Assembly (NCBI GenBank): GCA_913063325.1
Contig: CAJXYE010000047.1
Location: 1 to 37,855 of the forward strand
From: an uncultured Colwellia sp.
GTDB lineage: Bacteria > Pseudomonadota > Gammaproteobacteria > Enterobacterales > Alteromonadaceae
Direction: 5' to 3'
Length of the DNA stretch: 37,855 bases
The notes below the pieces were generated by a model that worked only from the letters and a program-made list of their open reading frames with translations, made no database searches and was not told the origin of the DNA. Below, one piece after another: positions 7,460 through 18,080 of the stretch; the first letter of the stretch is position 1, and each line of letters starts with the position of its first letter. The position numbers and the translations under genes are program-made.

Positions 7460-9307
7460 CTATTTAAAAATTGACTGAACGTGGGTAGTAAACTCAGTCG
7501 CATTCATAAAACCAGTAGTGCGCTGTTTCGCTAATTCATTTCCTTGTAAGTCAAAAAACAAAATAGAGGGCAGTCCTAAAATATTATAGTGTTGAACAAG
7601 TTCAGCGTTATTAGTTGAATCAAACTCCGTCATATCTATTTGCAACCAAACACTATTGCTCAGTGCTTTTTGTACCTCTTTATCGATAAAGGTGTATTTT
7701 TCAAACTCTTTACAGGCAATACACCAATCGGCATATAAATCCACCATAACTGTTTTACCTTGCTTGTTGGCAAGAGCGACCTCTTTATTCAGCTCTGCCA
7801 AGGTGGTGACTTGTTTAAAGCTAGCATGCTGGTCATCAATTACCGCGGTATTTGCACTTGGAAAAATTAATTGGTAGGCAAGGTTAGCACCAAAAAAGAG
7901 CATTAAAAATATAACTAAAGAGCGCAAACCATACCAAAAGCCCTTTGCCTGTTGCTGATTTTCTTTAGCTTCTGCATGATTTTGGTTTGTGACATAAAAA
8001 TAACTAGCACTGGCTAATATCAATAGTGCCCATAATGCTTGACTAGCGGTCTCAGGAATAAAACGCTCTAATAAAAATACCGGTACAGCTAATAATAACA
8101 AACCAAAGATATTTTTAATAATATTCATCCAAGCACCTGCTTTAGGTAATAATTTACCACCAGAGCTGCCTAAAATAAGTAAAGGTAACCCCATGCCTAA
8201 ACTTAATGCATACAATGCTGATGCCCCTAAAACCACATCACCTGTCTGAGATATATAAAGCAATGCGCCAGTGAGTGGTGCTGTTGTACAAGGAGAGGCA
8301 ACTAAACCGGATATAACACCCATCATTATCACGCCAGTTATAGACCCGCCTTTTTGCTTGTTACTTATATTATTAAGTTTATTTTGCCAGCTTGCTGGTA
8401 ACGCTAAGTTAAAGACACCAAACATTGATAATGCTAAAAATATAAATAAAACACTAAGACCAATTAATACCGCAGGGTGTTGAAATACTGCTTGGAACTT
8501 AGCGCCAGCCAATGCAACCACAATACCTAAAAGGGTATAAGTTATCGCCATACCTTGTACGTAGAAAAAAGATAAGGTAAATGCTTTCTTAGTGGTTAAT
8601 TGTTTTCCTTGACCGACAATAATACCCGTCAAAATTGGGTACATAGGGAAAACACAAGGCGTGAATGAGAGTAATAGACCACCAACAAAAAAGGCAATCA
8701 AGGTTAACAATAGGCTATCTTGCTTAAGCATGTCAGCTAATTGATGTTGTTCACTTTTTGGCGTTATGTTCTGTTTTTCCGCCGCATTTACTTCCTTGCT
8801 TTGGCTTAATGATGTTGGGTTGAAGGGGGAGCTTTTACTCGCATCAATTTCACTTAGTTCAATTACTTTGCTTGTTGGCGGATAACATAAGCCTTTTTCA
8901 GCACAGCCTTGATAAGTTATCTTAATACTGGCGTCACTATTTACTTGTTCAAGATTTATGGTGAAGCTTAATTGCTCGGTAAATATTTTTTGCACACCAA
9001 AAAATTCATCCTCGTGATCTATACCACTAGGTAATGTAACTTGGGTAAATTTTACCTCTTTACCTTTAAACTTAAATTGATGACGATAAAGATAATAACC
9101 GGGTGCAATATCAAAGCTAACCTCTAATAGATTATTTTTTTGATAAAAATTAAAAGTGAAAGCTTGCTCAACTTTTAAGAATTCATCATCGTTACTAAAC
9201 AAACTGGAACTGGACACATCAAAAATTGATTGCTTTTCTTGTGCCTCATCAGGAAGAAAAGTAAAGACAGTTAACATTATTAAGCAAAGGGAAAGTAAAT
9301 TTTTCAT
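7460..9307 (-). CDS. dsbD: Thiol:disulfide interchange protein DsbD
   Basis: Inner-membrane protein that carries electrons from cytoplasmic thioredoxin to periplasmic partners such as DsbC and cytochrome c maturation factors. The 615 residues show all three modules. A signal peptide precedes an N-terminal immunoglobulin-like domain with C135 and C141 (CAEKGLC). The membrane domain of about eight helices has redox cysteines C218 (SFTPCVFP) and C340 (VASPCTTAP). The C-terminal thioredoxin-like domain has C529-x-x-C532 (DWCIACKEFEKYTF). All six conserved cysteines are present, so the protein should be functional. It starts five bases after cutA, and the cutA-dsbD order matches enterics. Confidence 0.97.
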   Translation of the reverse strand: MKNLLSLCLIMLTVFTFLPDEAQEKQSIFDVSSSSLFSNDDEFLKVEQAFTFNFYQKNNLLEVSFDIAPGYYLYRHQFKFKGKEVKFTQVTLPSGIDHEDEFFGVQKIFTEQLSFTINLEQVNSDASIKITYQGCAEKGLCYPPTSKVIELSEIDASKSSPFNPTSLSQSKEVNAAEKQNITPKSEQHQLADMLKQDSLLLTLIAFFVGGLLLSFTPCVFPMYPILTGIIVGQGKQLTTKKAFTLSFFYVQGMAITYTLLGIVVALAGAKFQAVFQHPAVLIGLSVLFIFLALSMFGVFNLALPASWQNKLNNISNKQKGGSITGVIMMGVISGLVASPCTTAPLTGALLYISQTGDVVLGASALYALSLGMGLPLLILGSSGGKLLPKAGAWMNIIKNIFGLLLLAVPVFLLERFIPETASQALWALLILASASYFYVTNQNHAEAKENQQQAKGFWYGLRSLVIFLMLFFGANLAYQLIFPSANTAVIDDQHASFKQVTTLAELNKEVALANKQGKTVMVDLYADWCIACKEFEKYTFIDKEVQKALSNSVWLQIDMTEFDSTNNAELVQHYNILGLPSILFFDLQGNELAKQRTTGFMNATEFTTHVQSIFK

Positions 9308-9312
9308 TAAGC

Positions 9313-9624
9313 CTACTTCAAAGAGTTGGTGATCCAGTTCAAATAATGCATATCACCTTGCTGGATATTCAAGGCAATAACTTCAACCACGTCATACGGG
9401 TGTAATTGGTTAATTCGCTTATTTAAAGCGACGAATTTTTCTTCATTGGTTTTTATCAGTAACTGTACTTCATTGTCACACTGCAGTTCATCCTGCCAGT
9501 TATATACCGACGTGATATTAGCAATTATATTAACGCAGGCAGCAAGTTTTTCCGTAACCAAATGCTTTGCAATATTTTTCGCTACGGTTTCATCTGGACA
9601 CGTTGTTAATACTAATTGATACAA
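9313..9624 (-). CDS. cutA: Divalent-ion tolerance protein CutA
   Basis: Small trimeric PII-like protein linked to copper tolerance; its exact role is debated. I place the start at TTG (complement of 9622-9624), seven bases after a GGTGAGGT ribosome site, giving 103 residues beginning MYQLVLTTCPDE. The open frame extends further, to 9789, but the extra 55 residues have no CutA character. They would also run through the promoter and start of the divergent fxsA. Family motifs are present: TTCPDE near the start, LVTEKLAACVNII, the YNWQ segment, LLIKTNEEKF and HPYDVVEVIAL. It is cotranscribed with dsbD, which begins five bases past the stop. Confidence 0.92.
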   Translation of the reverse strand: MYQLVLTTCPDETVAKNIAKHLVTEKLAACVNIIANITSVYNWQDELQCDNEVQLLIKTNEEKFVALNKRINQLHPYDVVEVIALNIQQGDMHYLNWITNSLK

Positions 9625-9780
9625 TTTTGTTACCTCACCACAACCATCTTGCTGATAGTATACCCTGAGAGTTAATGAAAACTTAAGGCTAATATTGAAC
9701 GCAATATTGATACTGCTCAACTGGCCTTGAAAAAGACCCGTTAGACCCAATATAAGTTTCATAGAAATGAAGGAATCATT

Positions 9781-10287
9781 ATGTTTCAATTATTATTTGT
9801 ACTTTTTATCATCATCCCTATCATCGAGATCACAGTAATTATGCAGGTTGGTGCTTTACTTGGTATATGGCCAACTATCGCTATTGTTATTTTAAGTGCT
9901 TGGCTCGGGGCTAAATATGTCCGCCAACAAGGTCTTGCCACCATGCAAAATGTGCAGGCTAAAATGGCACAAGGTGAAATGCCATCTGAGGAAATAGTGA
10001 CAGGGCTTATGTTATTAGTCGCGGGTGTATTATTAGTAACGCCAGGTTTTGTCACCGATGTTTTTGGCTTGTCTCTGCTTATACCTAGTGTACGAACAGC
10101 GATTGCTGCGTATGTACAAAAACATATCAAAGTTAATCAGTTTAGTGCTGGGGCTGCATTTACTCAAAGCGGTTCTGGTAATGTTTATCAGCATGAAGCA
10201 CAAGAGCAGAGCTTTACTCAAGATAGCAAACCACTGTCTCATCACCAAGGTGATACCTTAGAAGGCGAGTTTCAACGTAAAGACTAA
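9781..10287 (+). CDS. fxsA: Membrane protein FxsA
   Basis: Inner-membrane protein of 168 residues. In E. coli, overproduction of FxsA relieves exclusion of phage T7 by the F-plasmid PifA protein; its normal function is not known. The N-terminus is strongly hydrophobic (LLFVLFIIIPIIEITVIMQV). It is followed by a second hydrophobic hairpin, the polar segment YVRQQGLATMQNVQAKMAQGEMPSEE, and further membrane segments with LLVTPGFVTDVFGLSLLIP, all typical of the family. The tail after residue 120 is hydrophilic. It is divergent from cutA-dsbD and directly upstream of groES, the neighbourhood also seen in enterics. Confidence 0.94.
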   Translation: MFQLLFVLFIIIPIIEITVIMQVGALLGIWPTIAIVILSAWLGAKYVRQQGLATMQNVQAKMAQGEMPSEEIVTGLMLLVAGVLLVTPGFVTDVFGLSLLIPSVRTAIAAYVQKHIKVNQFSAGAAFTQSGSGNVYQHEAQEQSFTQDSKPLSHHQGDTLEGEFQRKD

Positions 10288-10318
10288 TCTAAAAATTGGT
10301 GAAAAGTATAAAAAAATG

Positions 10319-10345
10319 AAAGCTGACCTTGTGTCGGCTTTTTTT
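10319..10345 (+). terminator. Intrinsic terminator after fxsA
   Basis: AAAGCTGAC pairs with GTCGGCTTT (one G-T wobble) across a 5-base loop, followed by more T residues. The loop and 3' arm overlap the -35 box of the candidate heat-shock promoter of groES. Confidence 0.8.
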
Positions 10346-10355
10346 ATCCCCATTT
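10328..10355 (+). promoter_or_regulatory. Candidate sigma-32 heat-shock promoter of groES-groEL
   Basis: CTTGTGT at 10328-10334 and CCCCATTT at 10348-10355 are separated by 13 bases. The sigma-32 consensus is CTTGAAA, 13-15 bases, then CCCCATnT. The -10 element is essentially perfect and the -35 matches CTTG. Transcription would begin near 10362, leaving about 95 bases of leader before groES. It is embedded in the fxsA terminator. Confidence 0.6.
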
Positions 10356-10455
10356 CTATTAACAACAATCTAGTCGTTAACTTTAGTGGTTAATTAAGAC
10401 TGGTAAATTTATTAAATAACTTACTAATTAAATAAGTAATCTCAGGAGAGAATTA

Positions 10456-10746
10456 ATGAGCATTCGTCCACTACATGATCGTGTAATTGTTAAGCGTAAA
10501 GATGCAGAAACAAAATCAGAAGGCGGTATCGTACTAATGGGTAGTGCTGCTGAAAAATCTACTCGCGGTGAAGTTATTGCTGTAGGTAATGGCCGTATCC
10601 TAGATAACGGCGAAGTACGCGCGTTAGACGTTAAAGTTGGCGATCAAGTGATCTTCTCTGAAGGTTACGGCGTTAAAACTGAAAAAATTGATGGCGACGA
10701 AGTACTTATCCTTTCTGAATCTGACATCTTGGCAATCGTAGAATAG
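10456..10746 (+). CDS. groES: Co-chaperonin GroES
   Basis: The 10-kDa heptameric lid of the GroEL chaperonin. The 96 residues match the usual length. Visible are the N-terminal [14 protein letters not shown], the mobile loop that contacts GroEL (about residues 17-33, [18 protein letters not shown]), and the C-terminal [18 protein letters not shown] strong ribosome site (CAGGAGAG) precedes the ATG. It is the first gene of the groES-groEL operon, separated from groEL by an unusually long 178-base spacer. Confidence 0.99.
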   Translation: MSIRPLHDRVIVKRKDAETKSEGGIVLMGSAAEKSTRGEVIAVGNGRILDNGEVRALDVKVGDQVIFSEGYGVKTEKIDGDEVLILSESDILAIVE

Positions 10747-12647
<1,901 letters not shown>

Positions 12648-13056
12648 ATTCGCGAGGCTTTCGTGTATCTTCGTTGATATACAACTATGAAACGTTAAAC
12701 CTAAAGAGAATTGTCAGCTTAGAACTATGAGTAATCGCTACTCGGCTGCCAAACCTTGCCATCTAGAGTCAACAACCGTACGCAAAGGCGTAGGTTGGTT
12801 ACAAGCACAAATCAAGGCAGGTTTTGAATGAAACTATTTTGTTATGTTAGAGCTAAATTGATTCTATATGTAAAAAAATCTCTTTACATTTACATCTTTT
12901 CGCCACTATTTTCAAAGATAACCGTTCATCAAATGCTAAATATAGGCTAGCATCGCTTATTGATATAAACTATCAGAATTTTAACTCGCGTAGTTCAATT
13001 CAGCATTATAGGTTGCGGTCTTGGTAACCTTTTAAAATGAAGGCGTAAAAAAATTA
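12648..13056. other. Intergenic region between groEL and the first CadC-like gene
   Basis: About 400 bases, the left end of the accessory region. It contains one 34-codon open frame (12727-12831) and a short hairpin near 12673-12692 (TGTAT/ATACA arms). I see no clear promoter motif for the regulator gene. Confidence 0.4.
12727..12831 (+). CDS. Possible 34-residue small protein or gene remnant
   Basis: An ATG-to-TGA frame encoding 34 residues, ending RKGVGWLQAQIKAGFE. Composition is protein-like, with mixed charged residues and two aromatics, and the stop is clean. There is no good ribosome site and I do not recognise it. It may be the tail of a lost gene carried in with the accessory region, or chance. 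Confidence 0.2.
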   Translation: MSNRYSAAKPCHLESTTVRKGVGWLQAQIKAGFE

Positions 13057-14523
13057 ATGAAATACAGTGTTAATGACTTTATTGTCGATACTGAAGCACG
13101 TACCGTATGTAAAGATCAGCAAACGTCTTCAATTCGCCCTCGCACGTTAAAGCTCCTGCTCTTTTTCATTGAGCGTGCCGGTACAGTGATAAAAAAAGAA
13201 ACACTACTTGAGCACGTTTGGGATGACGTTGTTGTTGATGAAGGCGTAGTATTTCAATCAATTAGTGAAATAAGAAAGCTATTTTCCACGAGCCAATCAA
13301 TTGTAAACTACCCCAGAAAAGGCTATGAATTTGTTGCTAACGTTACGGTAATCGAATTATCGAGTCCTCAGTCGTGGTACTTACACAAACATCTGATTGC
13401 GATATATGCAGTACTTGTTTTAGGGCTATTGTTGCTAGCTAATTTCTATGATTTTTCTGACAATAAAGCGCAGCCATCAATGCAAAGTCGTATTTTGATA
13501 TTACCAAGCCAGAATAATATTGAATATGAAGATAATACTTGGTTAGTACTTGGTGGTATGGATCACCTCATCACGCTGTTACAAGAATCTAACCCCAAGG
13601 TAGGTTTTTACTCAACGGGTGAAGTACTTGAGTTAATTAACCATGTTAAACATGAACCGGGGGCCGCACTTAAAGATGCTCAAAAGTTGTTTAATATTTC
13701 AGGGGCAACTCACCTTGTAGAGTCTACTTTTTTTGGGGAAAACCTCGATTACAAAGTTACATTAACGATTCATCAACGCAGTCATATTCATCAAAAAACC
13801 TTTTTAGTGAAAACACTTGATCAAGGTTTGAAAGCGCTTGCCAGTGAAATAGCACAATACAGTTATTCAACTCAACTTGAACTAAACCAAACACCTAAAA
13901 GCGAGTTTAAAAGTACGCTTTTTGCCAAAGCAATGCTAACTTATGAGAGTGATTGGCAAGAAGCGACTAGCTTCTTACAAAGTTATTTGGCAATAGAGCC
14001 CGATTCGATCATGGCCACTCGATATCTTTCCAAGCTCTATATTTGGCAACAGAAAGCAGAGCATGCCCATGCTTTACTTAATAAATTAGCCTCATTAACG
14101 GCACCAAGATCAGAGCACCGAGCCTTTGTTCATTTTTATCGTGGATTACTTGCTCACCAAAACAATCAGTACTCGCTAGCAATCGAGGAATATCAGCAGG
14201 CACAATTATTACTCATAAAACCGACACATTTGTTGCTAACCGCACGGATAGAAGATGCCATCGGCGGTGCGTTAGTTTCACAACATAACTATCACGAGTC
14301 ATTAGACCATTTTGACACTGCACTTGCTTATTATCAGACTATCAACAACCTGGTAGGTAGCTATTCTGTGCAACTACAAAAAGCAGAAGCATTAAGCCTA
14401 GCAGGAAAACATGCACAAGGTGCTAGCCTATTTAAAGCCGCCAGCAAGGCTATTAAACAACTTAATATAGTTTTTTTAAATGATGTTTTAGCGCAAAAGT
14501 CGCCTTTATTTGAAAACAAATGA
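13057..14523 (+). CDS. CadC-like membrane transcription regulator with C-terminal TPR-like region (copy 1)
   Basis: A 488-residue predicted membrane one-component regulator. Residues 1-96 form an OmpR/CadC-type winged helix, with RPRTLKLL, HVWDDVVVDEGVVFQSISEI and the wing motif PRKGYEF. One TM helix (about 112-130) follows, then a periplasmic part. That part has an alpha/beta segment (about 140-270, beginning SRILILPSQN) and a helical, TPR-like tail (about 290-480; for example the repeat around YRGLLAHQNNQYSLAIEEYQ). DNA binding in the cytoplasm with sensing outside follows from the CadC/ToxR precedent; the ligand is unknown. It lies 149 bases upstream of the GH92 gene on the same strand and probably controls it. 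The protein at 22925-24406 is a clear paralog with the same architecture. Confidence 0.85.
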   Translation: MKYSVNDFIVDTEARTVCKDQQTSSIRPRTLKLLLFFIERAGTVIKKETLLEHVWDDVVVDEGVVFQSISEIRKLFSTSQSIVNYPRKGYEFVANVTVIELSSPQSWYLHKHLIAIYAVLVLGLLLLANFYDFSDNKAQPSMQSRILILPSQNNIEYEDNTWLVLGGMDHLITLLQESNPKVGFYSTGEVLELINHVKHEPGAALKDAQKLFNISGATHLVESTFFGENLDYKVTLTIHQRSHIHQKTFLVKTLDQGLKALASEIAQYSYSTQLELNQTPKSEFKSTLFAKAMLTYESDWQEATSFLQSYLAIEPDSIMATRYLSKLYIWQQKAEHAHALLNKLASLTAPRSEHRAFVHFYRGLLAHQNNQYSLAIEEYQQAQLLLIKPTHLLLTARIEDAIGGALVSQHNYHESLDHFDTALAYYQTINNLVGSYSVQLQKAEALSLAGKHAQGASLFKAASKAIKQLNIVFLNDVLAQKSPLFENK

Positions 14524-14672
14524 AAATAACACTAAATTTATGTAAAGCTATATAAAACAGTGGTTTTAAAGTTACTTTGAGAAACTTTTAAGCAATTTAA
14601 TTATCATTTCACCGTGAATTTTTGCAATCTTACGCCAAGCGAAAACTAATCGTTAATATTCTAGGGGATAAG

Positions 14673-16874
14673 ATGAACAATAAAGAGTCATTAACCAATA
14701 AGTTGTTGGTTATATGTGTTGCTGTAATAGTGTTACTTACCTCGCAGCTAACACATGCAATGCCGAAGCACGACACTTCATATACCAAACATGTAAACCC
14801 ATTTATCGGTACAGATGGCACTGGGCATACATTTCCCGGTGCCACCTATCCATTTGGCATGGTGCAACCTAGCCCAAATACCAACAATCATAGTTGGGAT
14901 CACACCAGCGGTTACCAATTTAAAGATAAAACCATTATGGGGTTTGCGCAAAATCACCTAAGTGGCACAGGTATAAGTGATATGGGCAATATTTTACTGC
15001 AACCTTTTAGCGGTGAAATAAAAGATGGTAATTACCGCAGCGAATATACCAAAGAAAACGAAAGTGCAAAACCCGGCCTGTATAAAGTAACTCTCGATAA
15101 ATTTGGTATTGATGTTTCCTTGACCGCTTCTGAGCGTGTTGCTTTTCATCAATATCAATTTCATCAAAAGACAGATCATAAGGTGTATCTCGATTTACAA
15201 CATGGTGTTGTTAACGCGTGGCAGCCACTGAACGAGTATGTTAAACAAGCAAATGTTGTGATGGAAGATGAATACACCCTATCTGGCATGATTGAGGCCA
15301 CAGCTTGGGTGACCAATAGAACTTATTTCGTGATCAAATTTAATCAGCCAATAAAAAACAAGAAAGTACTTACTGCTAAAACGGGAGAAAAAGCACAAAA
15401 GATGGAACTAGATTTCGGTGACATACCAACGCAAGAATTATTGGTTAAAGTGGCACTTTCTAGTGTGGGTACTAAAGGTGCGAAAAAGAACCTTACGGCA
15501 GAAGTGCCTCATTGGAATTTTAATTTAGTTTACCTGCAAGCCAATCAACAATGGCATGCATATCTATCGCGTATTGATATTAAAGCTTCAGCGGAGCAAA
15601 AAGCGATATTTTATACCGGGCTTTATCACTTGTTTATTCAGCCAAATCAAACCGCTGATGTTGATGGCCGTTATCGTGGCTACGACGATAAAATTCACCA
15701 AGCAGTAGCTGATGGCCATTACTCAACATTTTCATTGTGGGACACCTACCGCGCAGCCCATCCGTTATATACTATTTTAGTGCCTGAGAAAGTTGATGAT
15801 TTTGTTACCTCGTTGATAGTACAACAGCAACAACAAGGTTTTTTTCCTATTTGGGGCTTAGCTAATAAAGAAACCTACACTATGATAGGAAATCACGGCG
15901 TACCTGTGGTGGTTGATGCTGTGCTTAAAGGCATTCCGGGAATAGATAAAAACAGTGCGTGGCAAGCAGTACGTGCAACCTTATTTAACAGCCATAAAAA
16001 TAGTGATTGGTCGTTACTTGAGCAATACGGCTATTACCCATTTGATCTACTTGATCGAGATGGCGAGTCAGTATCACGAACACTTGAACACAGTTATGAT
16101 GACTTTGCTGGCGCCCAACTAGCAAAACTTGTTGGTGCAAAACAAGACTACCAGCACTTAATCAAACGGGCTAACTATTACAAAGCACTCTTTGATCAAT
16201 CGAAAGGGTTTATGCGGGGCAAAGATTCAAAAGGACAGTGGCGAGAAAACTTCAACCCACTCACAGCGACTTCCCCCATGAATAACCCTGGTGATTACAC
16301 CGAAGCGAACGCGTATCAATACAGCTGGGCAGCTCAACATGATATTGAAGGCATGATTGAACTGTTTGGATCAAAAAACTCTTTTGTTGCTAAGTTGGAT
16401 GAATTTTTCACTACCAACACCCCAAATACAGACATCCATTTAGGACAAGAAGCGATGATTGGTCAATATGCTCATGGCAATGAGCCAAGTCATCATATTG
16501 CCTATCTTTATGCGCTGGCTGATCGCCCCGAAAAAACAAATCAGCTAGTGACCAAAATTAGCGAAAAATTTTATGCTAATACACCCGATGGTATTCAAGG
16601 CAATGAAGACTGCGGACAAATGTCTGCTTGGTATATTTTTACAGCGCTTGGTTTCTACCCTGTAGATCCTGCTATCGGTGAATATGTCTATGGTGTACCA
16701 CAGGTTGATTCTGCCACGATTAAATTAAGCAATGGTCGTAGCTTAAATATCAGTAAAGCCAAAAATTTAGATATTGAAAAAGCGCCATTGATTAAACTCA
16801 ATGCTCAGCCTATGGCAAGCAAAGTACTGCTCCATGAACAATTACTGCAAGGGGGTAACCTAAGTTTTCATTAA
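14673..16874 (+). CDS. GH92 alpha-mannosidase, secreted
   Basis: Glycoside hydrolase of family 92, calcium-dependent exo-alpha-mannosidases (mostly alpha-1,2) that trim mannose from N-glycans or mannans. I start at ATG 14673 with an AGGGG ribosome site. An in-frame TTG at 14622 would add 17 residues before the signal peptide and is unlikely. The 733 residues begin with a signal peptide (hydrophobic KLLVICVAVIVLLTSQLTHA), placing the enzyme outside the cytoplasm. Family motifs: NPFIGTDGTGHTFPGATYPF, SWDHTSGYQ, FSLWDTYRAAHPLYT, AYQYSWAAQHD, GNEPSHHIAYLY and the active-site stretch GNEDCGQMSAWYIF. The preceding CadC-like gene is the probable regulator. No other mannan gene is next to it. Confidence 0.93.
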   Translation: MNNKESLTNKLLVICVAVIVLLTSQLTHAMPKHDTSYTKHVNPFIGTDGTGHTFPGATYPFGMVQPSPNTNNHSWDHTSGYQFKDKTIMGFAQNHLSGTGISDMGNILLQPFSGEIKDGNYRSEYTKENESAKPGLYKVTLDKFGIDVSLTASERVAFHQYQFHQKTDHKVYLDLQHGVVNAWQPLNEYVKQANVVMEDEYTLSGMIEATAWVTNRTYFVIKFNQPIKNKKVLTAKTGEKAQKMELDFGDIPTQELLVKVALSSVGTKGAKKNLTAEVPHWNFNLVYLQANQQWHAYLSRIDIKASAEQKAIFYTGLYHLFIQPNQTADVDGRYRGYDDKIHQAVADGHYSTFSLWDTYRAAHPLYTILVPEKVDDFVTSLIVQQQQQGFFPIWGLANKETYTMIGNHGVPVVVDAVLKGIPGIDKNSAWQAVRATLFNSHKNSDWSLLEQYGYYPFDLLDRDGESVSRTLEHSYDDFAGAQLAKLVGAKQDYQHLIKRANYYKALFDQSKGFMRGKDSKGQWRENFNPLTATSPMNNPGDYTEANAYQYSWAAQHDIEGMIELFGSKNSFVAKLDEFFTTNTPNTDIHLGQEAMIGQYAHGNEPSHHIAYLYALADRPEKTNQLVTKISEKFYANTPDGIQGNEDCGQMSAWYIFTALGFYPVDPAIGEYVYGVPQVDSATIKLSNGRSLNISKAKNLDIEKAPLIKLNAQPMASKVLLHEQLLQGGNLSFH

Positions 16875-17209
16875 GCTAGCCTTCCAATTTTATGACTATC
16901 TAGGAGTTAAAGATTTCGCTGGGTAATCATCTACGTGAATGCTCATTTTAAATTATAGGAAACCTTCTGCTTAATACTACATATAATATCAATACGATTA
17001 TGTGAATGTCCGATTTGGCATAGCGGACAAAGAGTATCAACAATTTTAGACTCTGATTGGGAATAGTAGCGAAACAAAATGGAGTTTTAAATGAGAACAT
17101 TATCTCATTAAATTTTAATTGGTTAACTAATACTCTTGATTGGTAGAGGTATAAGGTGGGGTATCAATATAATCCCCATGTTAATAACTCAATATAATCA
17201 AATGAATCA
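16875..17209. other. Intergenic region after GH92
   Basis: No gene is supported here. It contains an inverted repeat TGTCCG-N11-CGGACA at 17007-17029 and a small ATGAGA/TCTCAT hairpin at about 17091-17108. No terminator lies close to the GH92 stop; the first one downstream is in the duplicated groEL tail. Confidence 0.5.
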
Positions 17210-17307
17210 TTGATATGTGGGCGGCATGATGTAATAGATTTTTAATCTATTACTTTAGCTCTAACCATTTAAACGAAAGCCTGAATAGTGATATTCAGGC
17301 TTTTTTA
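17210..17307 (+). repeat. Direct repeat copy B: displaced groEL 3' end and terminator
   Basis: The stretch 17221-17307 matches 12561-12647 at 82 of 87 positions without gaps, including the groEL stop codon and the whole terminator hairpin. Just before it, TGATATG then GGCGGCATG recall the GGM-tail codons of groEL, as if internal tail repeats had been deleted. No other part of groEL is present. It may now serve as the transcription terminator of the GH92 gene. Confidence 0.9.
17275..17306 (+). terminator. Second copy of the groEL terminator
   Basis: GAAAGCCTGAATA pairs with TATTCAGGCTTT and runs into a T tract. It differs from the groEL original by one base in the loop region and should still function. 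Confidence 0.85.
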
Positions 17308-17676
17308 TTAGCTGATTATCAATAGCTAATAGTATATTTGTCATGTCCTAATTGTGGACCAAAGCTATCTTCCTGCTGGGTCTTATGCCTGCTTAAAGCA
17401 CGGTGGTCATTATTTTTAGATGAAAACTCAGAGCCTAAAGCTGTCTAAAAATATGAATAAAAATCATCTCAACTGATGGCAGCAATATTACGCAAGAAGA
17501 CATTTCTATCTTATAATAAATAGGCATATTAAGTATCCCCCTCTCCAACATAATCCTCTTTAATTTACAGAGTCGTATTCTGCTGATATTAATGTCGATA
17601 ATCTTTATGAACAATTAGCTTAGACTATTACATTATAGTTGCGGTTTTTTTAATTATTTCAACTATTTAAGTTTTT
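17308..17676. other. Intergenic region without a recognised gene
   Basis: About 370 bases with only short open frames (for example one around 17340-17420 with a C-P-N-C-G segment) that I cannot assign. It may hold decayed coding sequence. Confidence 0.4.
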
Positions 17677-17859
17677 TTAAGAAGTTTTAAGTTCTCTTTT
17701 ATAGCGTAATAGAGCTAAATAGTTCTCAACTTTTTGTATATATTGGGAACTATTTAATGCGCTATAAAAATCTGATTTTTCTATTTGTCGCATCCATCGA
17801 TTCTGCGAGTCTTTATGCTGTTCTGTTAATGCCATTATCACTTTATTTTTCTTTTTCAT
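17677..17859 (-). CDS. Possible small hydrophilic protein
   Basis: A 60-residue frame, charged and probably helical (for example NRWMRQIEKSDFYSAL and YLALLRYKRELKT), with codon use like its neighbours (TTA leucines, AAA lysines). A second start at an internal ATG would remove eight residues. No strong ribosome site is visible and no family is recognised. It overlaps a plus-strand frame (17757-18014), and at most one of the two is likely real. I slightly prefer this one because its composition looks like a soluble protein. Confidence 0.3.
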   Translation of the reverse strand: MKKKNKVIMALTEQHKDSQNRWMRQIEKSDFYSALNSSQYIQKVENYLALLRYKRELKTS

Positions 17860-18014
17860 GGCTTAGCCATTACTCTTTTCTATTTTCAAGCTGGCTATTA
17901 CTACCAGCTAACTTAGTATCAATAATTATGGTTTATTTGTTTGTTTTAAAAATAATTCACAAACAAAATTATGCGGTAATACACAAATATCCTGCCGAAA
18001 TATTGCGGCTTTAG
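17757..18014 (+). CDS. Possible small membrane protein
   Basis: An 85-residue frame with two or three hydrophobic stretches (SLYAVLLMPLSLYFSFSWL; LLLPANLVSIIMVYLFVLKI) and a basic tail. It ends 66 bases before the amylase ATG. The start lacks a good ribosome site, and the hydrophobicity could simply reflect AT-rich sequence read opposite the minus-strand frame at 17677-17859. Its stop codon lies inside a hairpin (TTGCGG/CCGCAA, 18003-18025). Confidence 0.25.
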   Translation: MRYKNLIFLFVASIDSASLYAVLLMPLSLYFSFSWLSHYSFLFSSWLLLPANLVSIIMVYLFVLKIIHKQNYAVIHKYPAEILRL

Positions 18015-18080
18015 TAAAACCGCAACGGTTAAGAAACAGTTACACACCTATAAACTAAAATTCACTTTTTGGACAAAATT

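Noticed and set aside
9625..9789. Extended N-terminus of CutA (55 more residues from an upstream ATG)
   Set aside because: It has no CutA similarity, overlaps the start and upstream region of divergent fxsA, and a TTG with a good ribosome site gives the normal CutA length.
10033..10261. Frames on both strands within fxsA
   Set aside because: They are shadows of fxsA, without start signals or recognisable protein features.
14622..14672. Upstream TTG start for the GH92 gene
   Set aside because: It would place 17 extra residues before a good signal peptide; the ATG at 14673 has a proper ribosome site.
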